40,688 nucleotides of DNA from contig JAJZDJ010000007.1 in assembly GCA_021828685.1 (NCBI GenBank), positions 1-40,688 on the forward strand, written 5' to 3'. The notes beneath the pieces are model-generated. The model worked only from the letters and a program-made list of their open reading frames with translations, had not been told where the DNA came from and did no database searches. The stretch is from Actinomycetes bacterium (GTDB lineage: Bacteria > Actinomycetota > Acidimicrobiia > Acidimicrobiales > Palsa-688). A program made the translations under genes and the position numbers. This document shows positions 1-9,083 of this stretch, piece by piece; position 1 is the first letter of the stretch, and each line of letters begins with the position of its first letter.

Positions 1-668
<668 letters not shown>

Positions 669-690
669 AGGGGGCCGCTGGCCGCGCCCA

Positions 691-712
691 AGCCCGTCGT
701 ACGGCTCGGGCT
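691..712. terminator. Weak stem-loop between convergent pgi and xdhC-like genes
   Basis: AGCCCG at 691-696 and CGGGCT at 707-712 can pair around a 10-base loop in the gap between two converging genes. There is no T-tract on either side, so an intrinsic terminator is only a guess from position. The surrounding CGGGCTCGGGGCTCGGGCT run is simple GC-rich repetition and may pair in several ways. Confidence 0.2.
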
Positions 713-723
713 CGGGGCTCGGG

Positions 724-1764
724 CTACGGGCGGTGTATAGGCCCTGACGTGTTGCGCAGGGGTTTCGCCTCACGGTTGTGCACGACAGCCTGGATCTCGG
801 CGGCGATGGCGAGGGCTATCTCTGGGGCGCTTCGCCCACCAAGGTCGAGCCCGATCGGGCGGTGTATTCGGGCCACGTCTGTTTCGCTTATGCCCGAGGC
901 GGTGAGCCTTTCGATGCGCCGGGACTGGGTGTTGCGAGAGCCCATCGCCCCGACGTAGCAGATCGGCGTCGAAAGTCCGGCGGCCAAGGCTGGGACGTCG
1001 ACGTGAGGGTCGTGGCTCAAGACCACCAGTGCCCCGGTCATACCGGCCCATTCGAGCATCTCGGGGACCGTCTCGTGGTCAGCGGTGTGGCGGACTTCCC
1101 AACCCAGAAGGGCCGACTGCGCCTCGATAGCGGTCACCACCTCCCCGGTGCCCACCACCACAACTCGCGGCGAAGGCACCCAGACCTCGACGAGGGCTTT
1201 ACCGAGCTCGGTGTCGACGATGCGCCGGGCAGTCACACCGTCACCGAGAAGCCGCTGAGCTTCCGCTACCAGCTGCTCTCCGACAGCTGCGGCCCGACCG
1301 GAGAAGGCACCCCAGCTTGACCCTCCGGGACCGACCGCAATGGCACCTTCCTCGCTTCCGAAACCTTCGAGAACCGTCACGAGCGCGACTGCTGACCTTG
1401 AAGCCATAGCGGACCACGTCTCGACCGGTATCGATTGGGACTTCTGCAAAAGCACCTTTACGCGACCACCGCAGCTGAGACCGAGCTCCGCGACCGACGA
1501 ACCCCCGACGGACACGTCGACCTGCGCCAATTGCTCCTTGTCCGAGGAGCGAAGTAGCTCCGTGGCCGCCGGCAGGATCGCCTTCCTGCCATGCTCAGCG
1601 AAAATCTCGCCGACGAATCGGCCGGAGCCGTCCATGGCCACAACCTCGTCGACGGGAAGCGTCGAGAAGCCCTCCACCTCGATGACCCTGGCGACGACCA
1701 TCGGCTCGCCGTCTGCGGAAGCCTTTGCGAGCGCCTCGGCAACTTTTTCCATACCCACGGTCAC
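724..1764 (-). CDS. XdhC/CoxI family molybdenum-cofactor maturation protein
   Basis: 346 residues. The N-terminal half (about 30-110) matches the XdhC_CoxI domain layout, with the SCGGRVKVLL segment (SCGG is the family's conserved cysteine motif). The C-terminal half (about 200-335) is a Rossmann-type XdhC_C domain with VVVVGTGEVV, LSHDPHVDVPAL, YVGAMGSR and the diagnostic GLDLGGRSAPEIALAI. XdhC proteins bind Mo-cofactor, and in known members help sulfurate and deliver it to xanthine-dehydrogenase-like hydroxylases. No xdhA/xdhB or coxLMS gene is in the window, so the client enzyme must be elsewhere. Start is GTG 1764 or ATG 1752 (M5); no strong ribosome site decides. It lies 90 bases downstream of the CDF exporter on the same strand, so they may be cotranscribed. 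Confidence 0.85.
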   Translation of the reverse strand: MTVGMEKVAEALAKASADGEPMVVARVIEVEGFSTLPVDEVVAMDGSGRFVGEIFAEHGRKAILPAATELLRSSDKEQLAQVDVSVGGSSVAELGLSCGGRVKVLLQKSQSIPVETWSAMASRSAVALVTVLEGFGSEEGAIAVGPGGSSWGAFSGRAAAVGEQLVAEAQRLLGDGVTARRIVDTELGKALVEVWVPSPRVVVVGTGEVVTAIEAQSALLGWEVRHTADHETVPEMLEWAGMTGALVVLSHDPHVDVPALAAGLSTPICYVGAMGSRNTQSRRIERLTASGISETDVARIHRPIGLDLGGRSAPEIALAIAAEIQAVVHNREAKPLRNTSGPIHRP

Positions 1765-1854
1765 TTTGACACCACTTTCTGCTCGAGCTGCTCCAGCCGG
1801 ACCCGACTTTGACAGGCTACCGCCGCCCTGTGACGATCAGGTCGGAGGCGATGA

Positions 1855-2769
1855 TCAGTCGTGCTGGTGTGCCTCGTGGTCTGCGTGGCCCGCCGGCTCG
1901 AGCTGGAACGTCGAATGCTCCACGTCGAAGTGCCCGGCGAGGCACTCCTGAAGGCGGTCAAGCACCGCCGGCGCCCGACCGTCGAGGAAGCACTCGTCGC
2001 TGACCACGACGTGCGCGGACACGGCCGGCAGATCTGAGGTCACCACCCATGCATGCAAGTCGTGGACTGCTGCTACCTCGCCGATTCCGAGGATGTGCTC
2101 GCGGACCTCGGCGAGCGCAAGATCGTCAGGTGCCGCCTCCAAAAGGATCCGCCCCGAAGCGCGAAGCAACCCCCACGCGGCCTTTCCCATGATGGCGACA
2201 ACGAACAGGGAGGCAATAGGGTCCGCCCGCCGGAACCCGGTCGTGACGATGACGAGTCCCGCAACCAGAGTCGCAGCGAACGCCCACACGTCGCTAAGGA
2301 GATGCGTGACAGCTCCAGCCAGGTTCAGGCTTCGCCGGCTAGATCCGGCGAGGATTGCTGTTGCGGCCCCGTTTGCTACCAGCCCCACCGCCGCCACTAC
2401 CGCCACTAGAGCTCCGTCGACCGCGACCGGATGCAGCAGCCTCGCAACCGCCTCGACCGCGATGAGGACGGCCACGACCAGCAGGGTTACGCCGTTCCCG
2501 GCAGCCGAGAGGATCTCCGCCCGCTTGAAACCGAAGGTCATCGAACCGCCGGCGGGTCGGGCGGCCAGGTGAGTGACCCACCAAGCCATCCCCAGCGCCC
2601 CGGCGTCAGCAAGCATGTGACCAGCGTCTGCGAGCAGAGCCAGAGAACCGCCGACAAAGGCGGCGGTCACCTCCCCGACCATGAACACGACGATGACAGC
2701 CAGTGCGCCACCGAGGCGTCTTGCGTCGGCAGGGGGACCGTCGTGGGCGTGGGTGTGGCCGGCGCTCAC
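1855..2769 (-). CDS. Cation diffusion facilitator (CDF) metal exporter
   Basis: 304 residues, GTG start. CDF proteins expel Zn2+, Co2+, Cd2+ or related ions in exchange for protons at the inner membrane. Visible features: a short His-rich N-terminus (HTHAHDG), six hydrophobic helices, the helix-II metal site ALLADAGHMLADA (D and the downstream HxxxD), the helix-V counterpart VTHLLSDVWAFAATL, and a C-terminal cytoplasmic domain with VHDLHAWVVTSDLPAVSAHV, as in the CzcD/ZitB branch. The tail ends in another His cluster (HADHEAHQHD). Metal specificity cannot be told by eye; CzcD-like Zn/Co/Cd is the best guess. It is divergent from the luciferase-like gene at 2843, with about 70 bases between them holding both promoters. 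Confidence 0.92.
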   Translation of the reverse strand: MSAGHTHAHDGPPADARRLGGALAVIVVFMVGEVTAAFVGGSLALLADAGHMLADAGALGMAWWVTHLAARPAGGSMTFGFKRAEILSAAGNGVTLLVVAVLIAVEAVARLLHPVAVDGALVAVVAAVGLVANGAATAILAGSSRRSLNLAGAVTHLLSDVWAFAATLVAGLVIVTTGFRRADPIASLFVVAIMGKAAWGLLRASGRILLEAAPDDLALAEVREHILGIGEVAAVHDLHAWVVTSDLPAVSAHVVVSDECFLDGRAPAVLDRLQECLAGHFDVEHSTFQLEPAGHADHEAHQHD

Positions 2770-2842
2770 GTGGGCGATACTACCGGGGGCAGGCTGAGAC
2801 CTCGTGGAACGAATGCCGCCCTGAAAGCGTTGCTTGTACTCG

Positions 2843-3847
2843 ATGCCTTCGATTTCTGTTCTCGACCTTGCGACGATCGCCTCCGACTCGACCCCGGCGC
2901 AAGCGCTGGCGGAGTCGACTTCGCTGGCGGTCGAAGCCGAGAGGCTCGGCTACCGCCGCTTCTGGGTCGCCGAGCACCATGCGATGCCCGCTGTAGCGAG
3001 TTCCGCTCCGCCAGTGCTCATCGCCCACCTCGCAGCTAACACGTCGACGATACGGGTCGGCTCGGGCGGCGTCATGTTGCCCAACCACTCCCCCCTCGTC
3101 GTAGCCGAGCAGTTCGCGACCCTCGAAGCGCTGTATCCGGGACGGATAGACCTCGGCTTGGGGCGAGCCCCCGGAACCGACCAGCTCACGGCCAGGGCAC
3201 TGCGCCGCGACAGCGCCCTCGGCGCCGAGCAGTTCCCCGACGACGTGATCGAAATCTACAACTATCTGGCGGACGCCCCCGGGGCTGCGTCGCGTCCTTT
3301 CGCGGTACCCGGGAGGGGTTACCTTCCCGAGATGTGGCTGCTCGGCTCGTCGCTTTACAGCGCCCAGTTGGCGGGCCACCTCGGGATGCCGTTCGCGTTT
3401 GCGTACCACTTCAGCCCAGGTCCGCTCGACGCAGCGGTAGCCGCCTACCGGAACGCCTTTCAGCCGTCCCCGCTTCTCGAAGCCCCGCACCTGATGGTCG
3501 CGGTCTCGGTGATCTGCGCTACGAGCGAGGAGGAAGCTCGATGGCTCTCGGGTTCTTCGGCGTTGTCGATCCTCGGCTTGCACACAGGGCGTCTCGCTCC
3601 CCTCGCCTCCCCCGAGGACGCAGCGTCCTACGACTACACCCAAGCCGAACGCGACCTCGTCGAGCGGGTAATGGCGACGCATGTGATAGGCGACCCGTCA
3701 CACGTCAGCGCCGGGCTGTCAGCATTGGTCGATCGCACCGGTGCGGATGAGTTGATCCTGTCCACGCGGTTGCACAGTCTGGAGGAGAGAGTGCGCTCCC
3801 TCGAGCTCGTCGCTGGAGTACGCGTCGTCGAAAGCACGTGCCTGTAA
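2843..3847 (+). CDS. Luciferase-like monooxygenase (MsnO8-type LLM oxidoreductase)
   Basis: 334 residues from ATG 2843, with a TTG three codons upstream at 2834. The ATG gives the normal family N-terminus MPSISVLDLA. It is a TIM-barrel flavin/F420-type oxidoreductase of the bacterial-luciferase superfamily. Motifs: WVAEHHAMP around residue 46, the IRVGSGGVMLPNHSPLVVAEQFATL segment (shown here only as landmarks IRVGSGG and EQFATL), then PGRIDLGLGRAPGTD. These place it with the MsnO8/YhbW-like group, whose substrates are mostly unknown. No partner flavin reductase is adjacent. Its stop at 3845-3847 is followed by the decayed ATPase locus. Function beyond redox chemistry is not predictable from context. 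Confidence 0.85.
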   Translation: MPSISVLDLATIASDSTPAQALAESTSLAVEAERLGYRRFWVAEHHAMPAVASSAPPVLIAHLAANTSTIRVGSGGVMLPNHSPLVVAEQFATLEALYPGRIDLGLGRAPGTDQLTARALRRDSALGAEQFPDDVIEIYNYLADAPGAASRPFAVPGRGYLPEMWLLGSSLYSAQLAGHLGMPFAFAYHFSPGPLDAAVAAYRNAFQPSPLLEAPHLMVAVSVICATSEEEARWLSGSSALSILGLHTGRLAPLASPEDAASYDYTQAERDLVERVMATHVIGDPSHVSAGLSALVDRTGADELILSTRLHSLEERVRSLELVAGVRVVESTCL

Positions 3848-3926
3848 CGGTCAGGCACGCTCAATCGGCGACTAAGTCACCCAGAGCGACAGCTCCCACC
3901 AGCGAAAAAAAATCACGTGTATGTAA

Positions 3927-3954
3927 TACAAAGTTGACTTTTACAAAGTTAACT
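3927..3954 (+). repeat. Pair of 13-bp direct repeats overlapping the ATPase promoter
   Basis: TACAAAGTTGACT (3927-3939) and TACAAAGTTAACT (3942-3954) match at 12 of 13 positions with a 15-base offset. Each contains a small palindrome (AAAGT-TG-ACTTT and AGTTAACT). The first copy contains the -35 hexamer and the second fills the spacer, the position expected of an operator. The local AT richness contrasts sharply with the surroundings. Confidence 0.6.
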
Positions 3955-3963
3955 CAGTACTAT
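3934..3963 (+). promoter_or_regulatory. Sigma-70-type promoter of the broken ATPase gene
   Basis: TTGACT (3934-3939), an 18-base spacer and TACTAT (3958-3963). The predicted transcript start is near 3970, so an ATG at 3962 in another reading frame cannot be the initiator of this mRNA. The promoter appears intact although the gene it drives is broken. Confidence 0.6.
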
Positions 3964-3990
3964 GGCTGTGGTGCTCGACAGACCGCAGAC

Positions 3991-5352
3991 CTCTTTAACC
4001 GCGAGCACGAATGGGCGACCCTATCGGAGTTCGTATCCGACCCGACTCCGGGCCTTCGTATCGGCATCGTGTACGGTCGCCGACGACAGGGCAAATCCTT
4101 CCCCCTTCGACGACTTGCCTCGGCCACCGGTGGTTTCTACTACCAGGCACTCGAGCACGAAGCGTCCCAGGCGCTCGCCGAGCTAGGTGAAAGTATCGGA
4201 ACCCATCTCGGATTCTGCCGCCTCGCCCTGGCAAGTTGGGAGGAGGCGATCTCCAGCCTGGGGCGACTCGCCCCAGCTAAAGCGGACTGGCCCCTGCTTG
4301 CCGGACTACCGCAGAGCGGTGTCGCCAGTTCGAGTGTCATGAAGCCGTCTGTGGCAATTCTTGACGAGTTTCCTTATCTGCTGGAGCGCTCGCCCGAACT
4401 GCCGTCACTCCTCCAGCGGTCAGTTGACAGGTCTCGGGAGGAGAACGGGCCTGCCATTCGCCTAATCCTTTGCGGCTCGGCGATTTCGGTGATGGCGAAC
4501 CTCCTCGAGGGCCAAGGCGCACTTCGAGGGCGAGTGCGTACTAACTTACTCGTTCGGCCGTTCGGCTACGTCGAGTAAATGCGGTTCTGGGGTCTAGCCG
4601 ACCCGCGTCTTGCCTTCCGAGTCCATGCGATCGTCGGAGGGACGCCCGGTTACCGCGAGCTTGTGCGCTCAGCACCGTCGTCTCTGGCGGACCTCGACTC
4701 CTGGGTCGTCGAGGAGGTCTTAAACCCTGCGTCTGCTCTCTTTCGAGAGGACGAGTGGCTTCTCGGCGAGCAACGGGGCATGGAGAACCGGGCGCTCGAT
4801 AAGGACGACGACGTCATCCGACAGCGCCGTCCCATATACAGGGTCGAAGATCCAATAATCCGCTTTCACCAAGTGGTCCGCCATCCTCGGAGCGCTCTCT
4901 TCGAAGACCGCCGCGGAGTTGAGGCGTGGGCCGACGCGAAGCAAAGCTTCGAGTCGCTGGTGCTCGGTCCGCACTTCGAACGTCTCGCCCGGGAGTACCT
5001 AGCCCGACGCGGCGTAGCACTTTTCGACGTACCAATCGTTACAGTTGGGACTACCGTCGTCAACGACAAGGACATGCGCGCCGCCCACCAACTCGACATT
5101 GTCGCGTTGGGCCCGGGCACCGGCACCCGAAACCGTGTGATCGAGGCTATCGGCGAAGCCAAACTTCGCTACCTCGACGGCCGGGACTTGACCCGCCTAG
5201 ATCGCATCCGGACGTTGATGCCCGGGGCTAAAGGCGCCCGGTTGGTACTCGCATCGGCATCCGGTTTCTCCCAAGAACTGATCAGGGCGGCAGCAGTGAG
5301 ATCGGACGTTCGACTTGTCGGGCTCGAGAAGCTGTATTCAGACGACCAATAA
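3991..5352 (+). pseudogene. AAA ATPase with C-terminal PD-(D/E)XK nuclease-like domain, interrupted by in-frame TAA
   Basis: One reading frame spans the region but is cut by TAA at 4576-4578. Residues on either side (RPFGYVE then MRFWGLADPRLAFRVHAIVGGTPGYREL) join as a normal family sequence, so this is one gene with a nonsense codon, not two. Domains: Walker A in VYGRRRQGKSF, Walker B in VAILDEFPYLL, a winged-helix-like middle, and a C-terminal nuclease-like core with QLDIVAL and AIGEAKLR (D...E-x-K pattern). The family is the archaeal-ATPase/DUF234 group. The expected start (something like M-F-x-x-R-E) reads CTC TTT AAC CGC GAG here; no ATG, GTG or TTG lies between the promoter and the P-loop region in frame. 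Loss of both start and continuity supports decay. Exact left boundary is uncertain. Confidence 0.75.
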
Positions 5353-5384
5353 TACTTGACATATTACATCTTATGAGCTACTCT
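5350..5384 (+). promoter_or_regulatory. furA promoter with overlapping TAATA-N7-TATTA inverted repeat
   Basis: TTGACA (5356-5361), a 17-base spacer and TACTCT (5379-5384) form a good sigma-70-type promoter immediately after the stop of the broken ATPase gene. An inverted repeat, TAATA (5350-5354) and TATTA (5362-5366), brackets the -35 hexamer. Known actinomycete FurA proteins repress their own promoter by binding an AT-rich site at this position, so autoregulation is the inference. The predicted RNA start is near 5391, which rules out the ATG at 5373 as the start codon. Confidence 0.65.
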
Positions 5385-5405
5385 ACTAACCGAGGACGAT
5401 GCCAG

Positions 5406-5843
5406 TTGGAGAGAACAAGCGATGATTACAAGGCGCTTTTGCGCTCGGCGGGGCTAAGGGTGACGTCAACCCGGCTCGGCGTGCTCGAAGCGCTGGATCG
5501 ACAGCCGCATTCCGACACCGAAACGATCATCGCGGAGGTGCGCGACAGCGTCGGCTCCGTCTCTCACCAAGCGGTGTACAACGTGCTTGCGGCTCTGTGC
5601 GCTTCGGGTATCGCAAGGCGCATCGAACCGGCGGGCAGCCCTGCCCTCTACGAACTTCGCGTCGCAGATAACCACCACCACGTCGTCTGCCGGCGCTGCG
5701 GCGCGGTCGGCGATGTCGACTGCGCTGTCGGCGAGCGACCTTGCCTGACGCCCTCCGACGCCCACGGCTACGTCCTCGACGAAGCCGAAGTTACATATTG
5801 GGGGATCTGCCCCGCCTGCCAAGCCAGCGCCTCAAAGAAGTAA
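5406..5843 (+). CDS. furA: Fur-family redox/metal-responsive repressor (FurA type)
   Basis: 145 residues from TTG 5406. This start has GAGGA at 5392-5396, nine bases upstream, and lies downstream of the predicted transcript start; the longer ORF from ATG 5373 would begin inside the promoter. The N-terminal winged helix contains the recognition region VSHQAVYNVL. The C-terminal metal/dimer domain shows DNHHHVVCRRCG and CPAC, two CxxC pairs for structural zinc plus the His cluster for the regulatory metal. It is followed 36 bases later by katG, the arrangement seen in mycobacteria and streptomycetes, where FurA represses itself and katG and is relieved by peroxide. The same role is inferred here. 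Confidence 0.9.
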   Translation: MERTSDDYKALLRSAGLRVTSTRLGVLEALDRQPHSDTETIIAEVRDSVGSVSHQAVYNVLAALCASGIARRIEPAGSPALYELRVADNHHHVVCRRCGAVGDVDCAVGERPCLTPSDAHGYVLDEAEVTYWGICPACQASASKK

Positions 5844-5879
5844 TCAAACACCAAACGACCATGAGAAAGGGAACACGAC

Positions 5880-8060
5880 GTGTCGGATGCCAGCAACGAA
5901 ACCAGATGCCCGGTGCTTCATACCTCGGCGGGTAGCCGCCCGAACAGCCAGTGGTGGCCCGAGCAAATCGACCTCGACCGCCTGCACCGCAACTCTGCGA
6001 AGGCGAACCCGATGGGCGAAGGCTTCGACTATGCATCCGAGTTCACCTCCCTTGATCTAGACGAGGTCATTCGTGACATCGTCGACGTGATGACCGACTC
6101 GCAGGAGTGGTGGCCGGCGGACTTCGGCCATTACGGACCGCTCTTTATCCGGATGGCCTGGCACAGCGCTGGAACGTACCGGGTAGCTGATGGCCGAGGA
6201 GGAGCAGGTAGAGGCTATCAGCGCTTCGCTCCGCTCAACAGCTGGCCCGACAACGCCAACCTCGACAAGGCCCGACGGCTACTGTGGCCCGTCAAGGCCA
6301 AGTACGGGCGGAAGCTGTCTTGGGGGGACTTGATCATCCTCGCCGGAAACTGTGCGCTCGAATCGATGGGGTTCAAGACCTTCGGTTTCGGCGGTGGGCG
6401 AGCCGACGTTTGGGAACCAGACGACGACACCTACTGGGGTCCAGAGCAGACATGGCTCGGCGACGAGCGCTACAGCGGGGAGCGGCAGCTCGAGAACCCG
6501 CTCGGGGCGGTGCAGATGGGCCTGATATACGTCAACCCTGAGGGACCGAACGGAACCCCTGATCCCCTTGCAGCGGCGGTCGATATCCGTGAGACGTTTG
6601 CGAGGATGGCAATGGACGACACGGAGACGGTCGCCCTCATCGCTGGCGGGCATACCTTCGGCAAGTTCCACGGGGCGGTACCAGCCGACTACATAGGGCG
6701 CGAACCGGAAGGCGCACCCTTGGAGCAACAGGGGCTCGGCTGGCGCAATTCCTACGGCACCGGCAGCGGCGCTGACACCTACACAAGCGGCCTCGAAGGC
6801 ACCTGGACGGTCAACCCGATCCGCTGGGACAACGGGTTCTTTGACAACCTGTTCCGCTACGAATGGGAGCTGACGACGAGCCCCGCCGGGGCGAAACAGT
6901 GGACCCCGAAGGATCCCGGCGCGCAGGGAACGGTCCCCGATGCGCACGATCCGTCCAAACGCCACGCGCCTACTATGCTGACAACAGATCTCGCCATGAA
7001 GGTCGATCCGAGCTACAGGGTGATATCGGAGCGCTTCCATGCCCATCCCGACGAGTTCGCCGAGGCGTTTGCCAAGGCGTGGTTCAAGCTGACGCATCGC
7101 GACATGGGCCCACGGTCGCGTTACCTCGGGCCTCTCGTGCCGTCCGAGCCGCAGATCTGGCAAGATCCTCTTCCCGAAGTGGACCACGATCTGGTTTCAA
7201 ACGTCGACGTGGAGACGCTGGGGACTCAGATCCTCGCATCTGGACTTGCGCCTGACGCGCTGATAGCCGTGGCGTGGGCGTCGGCGTCGACATTCCGAGC
7301 CACCGACATGCGCGGCGGCGCGAACGGAGCGCGGGTCAGGCTCGAGCCGCAGAAGAACTGGGAAGTCAACAACCCGTCGCAGCTTGCGGACACCCTTGCC
7401 AGCTTGGAGTCCATCCAGATGAAGTTCAACGAGTCCCGCAGCGACGGCACACGAGTATCGCTCGCCGACCTCATCGTCCTCGGGGGCTGTCTCGCGATCC
7501 GCCAGGCCGCGGCGGCGGCCGGACAGCAGATCAACGTACCTTTTACCCCTGGGCGGACCGACGCTGTTGCAGAGATGACCGACGTCGATTCGTTCGCTTT
7601 GCTGGAACCCAGAGCAGACGGCTTCCGAAACTACTTGAGGGCGGCCGAGAAGCTCCCTCCCGAACATCTGCTCGTCGAGCGAGCGAACCTGCTCGGGCTC
7701 AGCGCGCCGGAGATGACCGTTCTGGTAGGGGGAATGCGCTGTCTGGGAGTCACCTTCGAAGGAACCCGCCATGGGGTGCTCACCGACCGGCCGGGCGTGT
7801 TGAGCAATGACTTCTTCGTGAACCTGCTCGACATGGGCACCGAGTGGTCCGTGTCGCCAGACGAGGAGCATGTCTTCGTAGGCCGCAAGCGAGCCACGGG
7901 CGATCAGCGCTGGACAGCAACAGCCGTCGACCTGGTCTTCGGATCCAACTCGCAGCTTCGGGCAATTTCGGAGGTGTACGCCTCCGACGACGGTGCAGCG
8001 AAGCTCGTATCCGACTTTGTCTCAACTTGGGACAAGGTGATGATGGCCGACCGGCTTTGA
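5880..8060 (+). CDS. katG: Catalase-peroxidase
   Basis: 726 residues, GTG start preceded by GAAAGGGAA. Bifunctional heme enzyme that dismutates H2O2 and has peroxidase activity. The distal triad is Arg91-Trp94-His95 in [11 protein letters not shown]. The covalent Met-Tyr-Trp adduct partners are Trp94, Tyr217 ([12 protein letters not shown]) and Met243 ([11 protein letters not shown]), and the proximal heme ligand is His258 in [13 protein letters not shown]. The Tyr-Met (26) and Met-His (15) spacings equal those of Mycobacterium tuberculosis KatG. The C-terminal half is the usual degenerate duplicate domain. Full length and apparently intact; the only oddity is Phe where GKTHGA usually has Thr. 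It is cotranscribed or closely linked with furA. Confidence 0.97.
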   Translation: MSDASNETRCPVLHTSAGSRPNSQWWPEQIDLDRLHRNSAKANPMGEGFDYASEFTSLDLDEVIRDIVDVMTDSQEWWPADFGHYGPLFIRMAWHSAGTYRVADGRGGAGRGYQRFAPLNSWPDNANLDKARRLLWPVKAKYGRKLSWGDLIILAGNCALESMGFKTFGFGGGRADVWEPDDDTYWGPEQTWLGDERYSGERQLENPLGAVQMGLIYVNPEGPNGTPDPLAAAVDIRETFARMAMDDTETVALIAGGHTFGKFHGAVPADYIGREPEGAPLEQQGLGWRNSYGTGSGADTYTSGLEGTWTVNPIRWDNGFFDNLFRYEWELTTSPAGAKQWTPKDPGAQGTVPDAHDPSKRHAPTMLTTDLAMKVDPSYRVISERFHAHPDEFAEAFAKAWFKLTHRDMGPRSRYLGPLVPSEPQIWQDPLPEVDHDLVSNVDVETLGTQILASGLAPDALIAVAWASASTFRATDMRGGANGARVRLEPQKNWEVNNPSQLADTLASLESIQMKFNESRSDGTRVSLADLIVLGGCLAIRQAAAAAGQQINVPFTPGRTDAVAEMTDVDSFALLEPRADGFRNYLRAAEKLPPEHLLVERANLLGLSAPEMTVLVGGMRCLGVTFEGTRHGVLTDRPGVLSNDFFVNLLDMGTEWSVSPDEEHVFVGRKRATGDQRWTATAVDLVFGSNSQLRAISEVYASDDGAAKLVSDFVSTWDKVMMADRL

Positions 8061-8130
8061 GGAGGGGCCGCGAACGTATCAGTTGGCGAGCAGCGCTGGC
8101 GACTTGACTATTCGGGTTACCAAAATCGGC

Positions 8131-8158
8131 CTTGATTGACAAGTTGGCGAGGTATAGT
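8131..8158 (+). promoter_or_regulatory. Promoter of toxin-antitoxin pair; predicted leaderless mRNA
   Basis: CTTGAT (8131-8136), 16-base spacer, TATAGT (8153-8158). Seven bases after the -10 hexamer comes ATG 8165, the expected transcription start, so the antitoxin mRNA would begin at its own start codon. Leaderless messages are common in actinomycetes. No ribosome site precedes 8165, which agrees. Confidence 0.55.
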
Positions 8159-8164
8159 AGCGAC

Positions 8165-8611
8165 ATGGTTTTAGCCGCTCGTGCCATCGCGGAGAACGCC
8201 GTCGCTGATGTTGAAGACCTCAACGCGGCCCTCGTCGACGCCCCGGTCGGCTCCCGGCTACGCAAACGTCTCACTCAGATTCGGGAGCGGCGCCTGGCTG
8301 AAGTGCCCGGCGTTCCCGTGTCGGTCGCTGCGCGGACACTCGGCCTAACCCCTCAAACGGTGCGAGTTTGGCTGGGCGTCGGAGTACTCGAGGTCGTGTC
8401 GGGCTCGCGGCCGTTGAAGGTGTCCACCGGCCGGCTGGCCGAGGTTGTTTCTCTGGTCGAGCGCCTGCGAGTTGGAAGAGACCGGGACCTACTTAGTGCC
8501 GTGGTAGACCACTTAGAAGACGAACGCGTTCTTGCGCATCGGAGGGTCCGTCGATCCCTCGAGCAACTGCGCCGCGGGCAGGTCGAAACTCTGTCGGTCG
8601 AGGACCTCTGA
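8165..8611 (+). CDS. HTH DNA-binding protein, probable antitoxin of a type II TA pair
   Basis: 148 residues from ATG 8165; an in-frame TTG at 8132 lies inside the promoter and is rejected. Residues about 55-80 (VSVAARTLGLTPQTVRVWLGVGVLEVV) form a MerR/Xis-like helix-turn-helix followed by a short wing; the rest is charged, helical and Arg/Leu-rich, ending in [12 protein letters not shown] recognise no named family. Its stop TGA overlaps a CTG that opens a RelE/ParE-like frame by four bases, the antitoxin-first, translationally coupled layout of type II toxin-antitoxin modules. The DNA-binding domain would provide autoregulation. A plain transcription regulator is the alternative. Confidence 0.6.
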   Translation: MVLAARAIAENAVADVEDLNAALVDAPVGSRLRKRLTQIRERRLAEVPGVPVSVAARTLGLTPQTVRVWLGVGVLEVVSGSRPLKVSTGRLAEVVSLVERLRVGRDRDLLSAVVDHLEDERVLAHRRVRRSLEQLRRGQVETLSVEDL

Positions 8612-9036
8612 GCGGTTTTCGCCTGGCGCAGACTCCACACGCTCGCCGGGCCATCGGCGAGCTACGAGGAGCGGTGCGCGACTCCCTCAAACAAGCGCTG
8701 CAAGCGTTGGAGCAATCCGGCTGCAAAGCAGCGGGCTACCGGCTGACCGGCACAACCCTGGAGCGGTTGTGCATGGTTCATCTTTACGGCTCTTGGCGGC
8801 TGTTATTAGCCTTCCCCGAGCCGGACTTGGCGGTCGTGATCGATATCGGGGAGCACCTCACCTCCGACCGAAATCGCGACATCTACACGCGGTTGTACGA
8901 AGCGTCCGGCGCAGAGCCAAGCCAGGGAGCCCGAACAAAGCCGCCATGTTGTGACGCCACCAGCACGCCGCCCTTGGCCACTGGGCTGGTCGACGAGCTG
9001 ACCAACGCTTACCGGGCCCTCATCAGGAACAGGTGA
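8608..9036 (+). CDS. RelE/ParE-like protein with CTG start, probable toxin
   Basis: 142 residues if CTG 8608 initiates, overlapping the antitoxin stop as CTGA. Starting only at GTG 8674 would remove the first helix. The CTG start gives [21 protein letters not shown], an opening like the F-x-(V/L)-x-x-T-P-x-A pattern of RelE/ParE toxins. The core [23 protein letters not shown] follows their R-x-x-(F/Y)...I-x-x-IGxH beta-hairpin pattern. The C-terminal 45 residues, after [11 protein letters not shown], are an unusual extension with CC and Pro/Thr-rich stretches. The predicted activity, ribosome-dependent mRNA cleavage or gyrase poisoning, is inferred from fold resemblance only. Coupling to the upstream HTH gene supports a TA pair. 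Confidence 0.55.
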   Translation: MSGFRLAQTPHARRAIGELRGAVRDSLKQALQALEQSGCKAAGYRLTGTTLERLCMVHLYGSWRLLLAFPEPDLAVVIDIGEHLTSDRNRDIYTRLYEASGAEPSQGARTKPPCCDATSTPPLATGLVDELTNAYRALIRNR

Positions 9037-9083
9037 CGTCAGCGCCTGCTTCAAGGGGCTCGCGCCACCTAACATCGGGGAAC

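Noticed and set aside
2780..3682. 300-residue minus-strand frame opposite the luciferase-like gene
   Set aside because: Arg/Gly-rich, no domain, overlaps a clear enzyme gene.
3838..3990. GTG 3838 as start of the ATPase gene
   Set aside because: Would translate through the promoter and operator repeats and has no ribosome site or family similarity there.
3962..4186. Small ORF from ATG 3962
   Set aside because: Wrong frame relative to the ATPase homology and upstream of the predicted transcript start.
4579..5352. Second half of the ATPase as an independent gene from ATG 4579
   Set aside because: The ATG directly follows the TAA; residues on both sides form one continuous conserved segment, and no ribosome site precedes it.
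6279..7187. 302-residue minus-strand frame inside katG
   Set aside because: No recognisable motif; katG is intact and explains the region.
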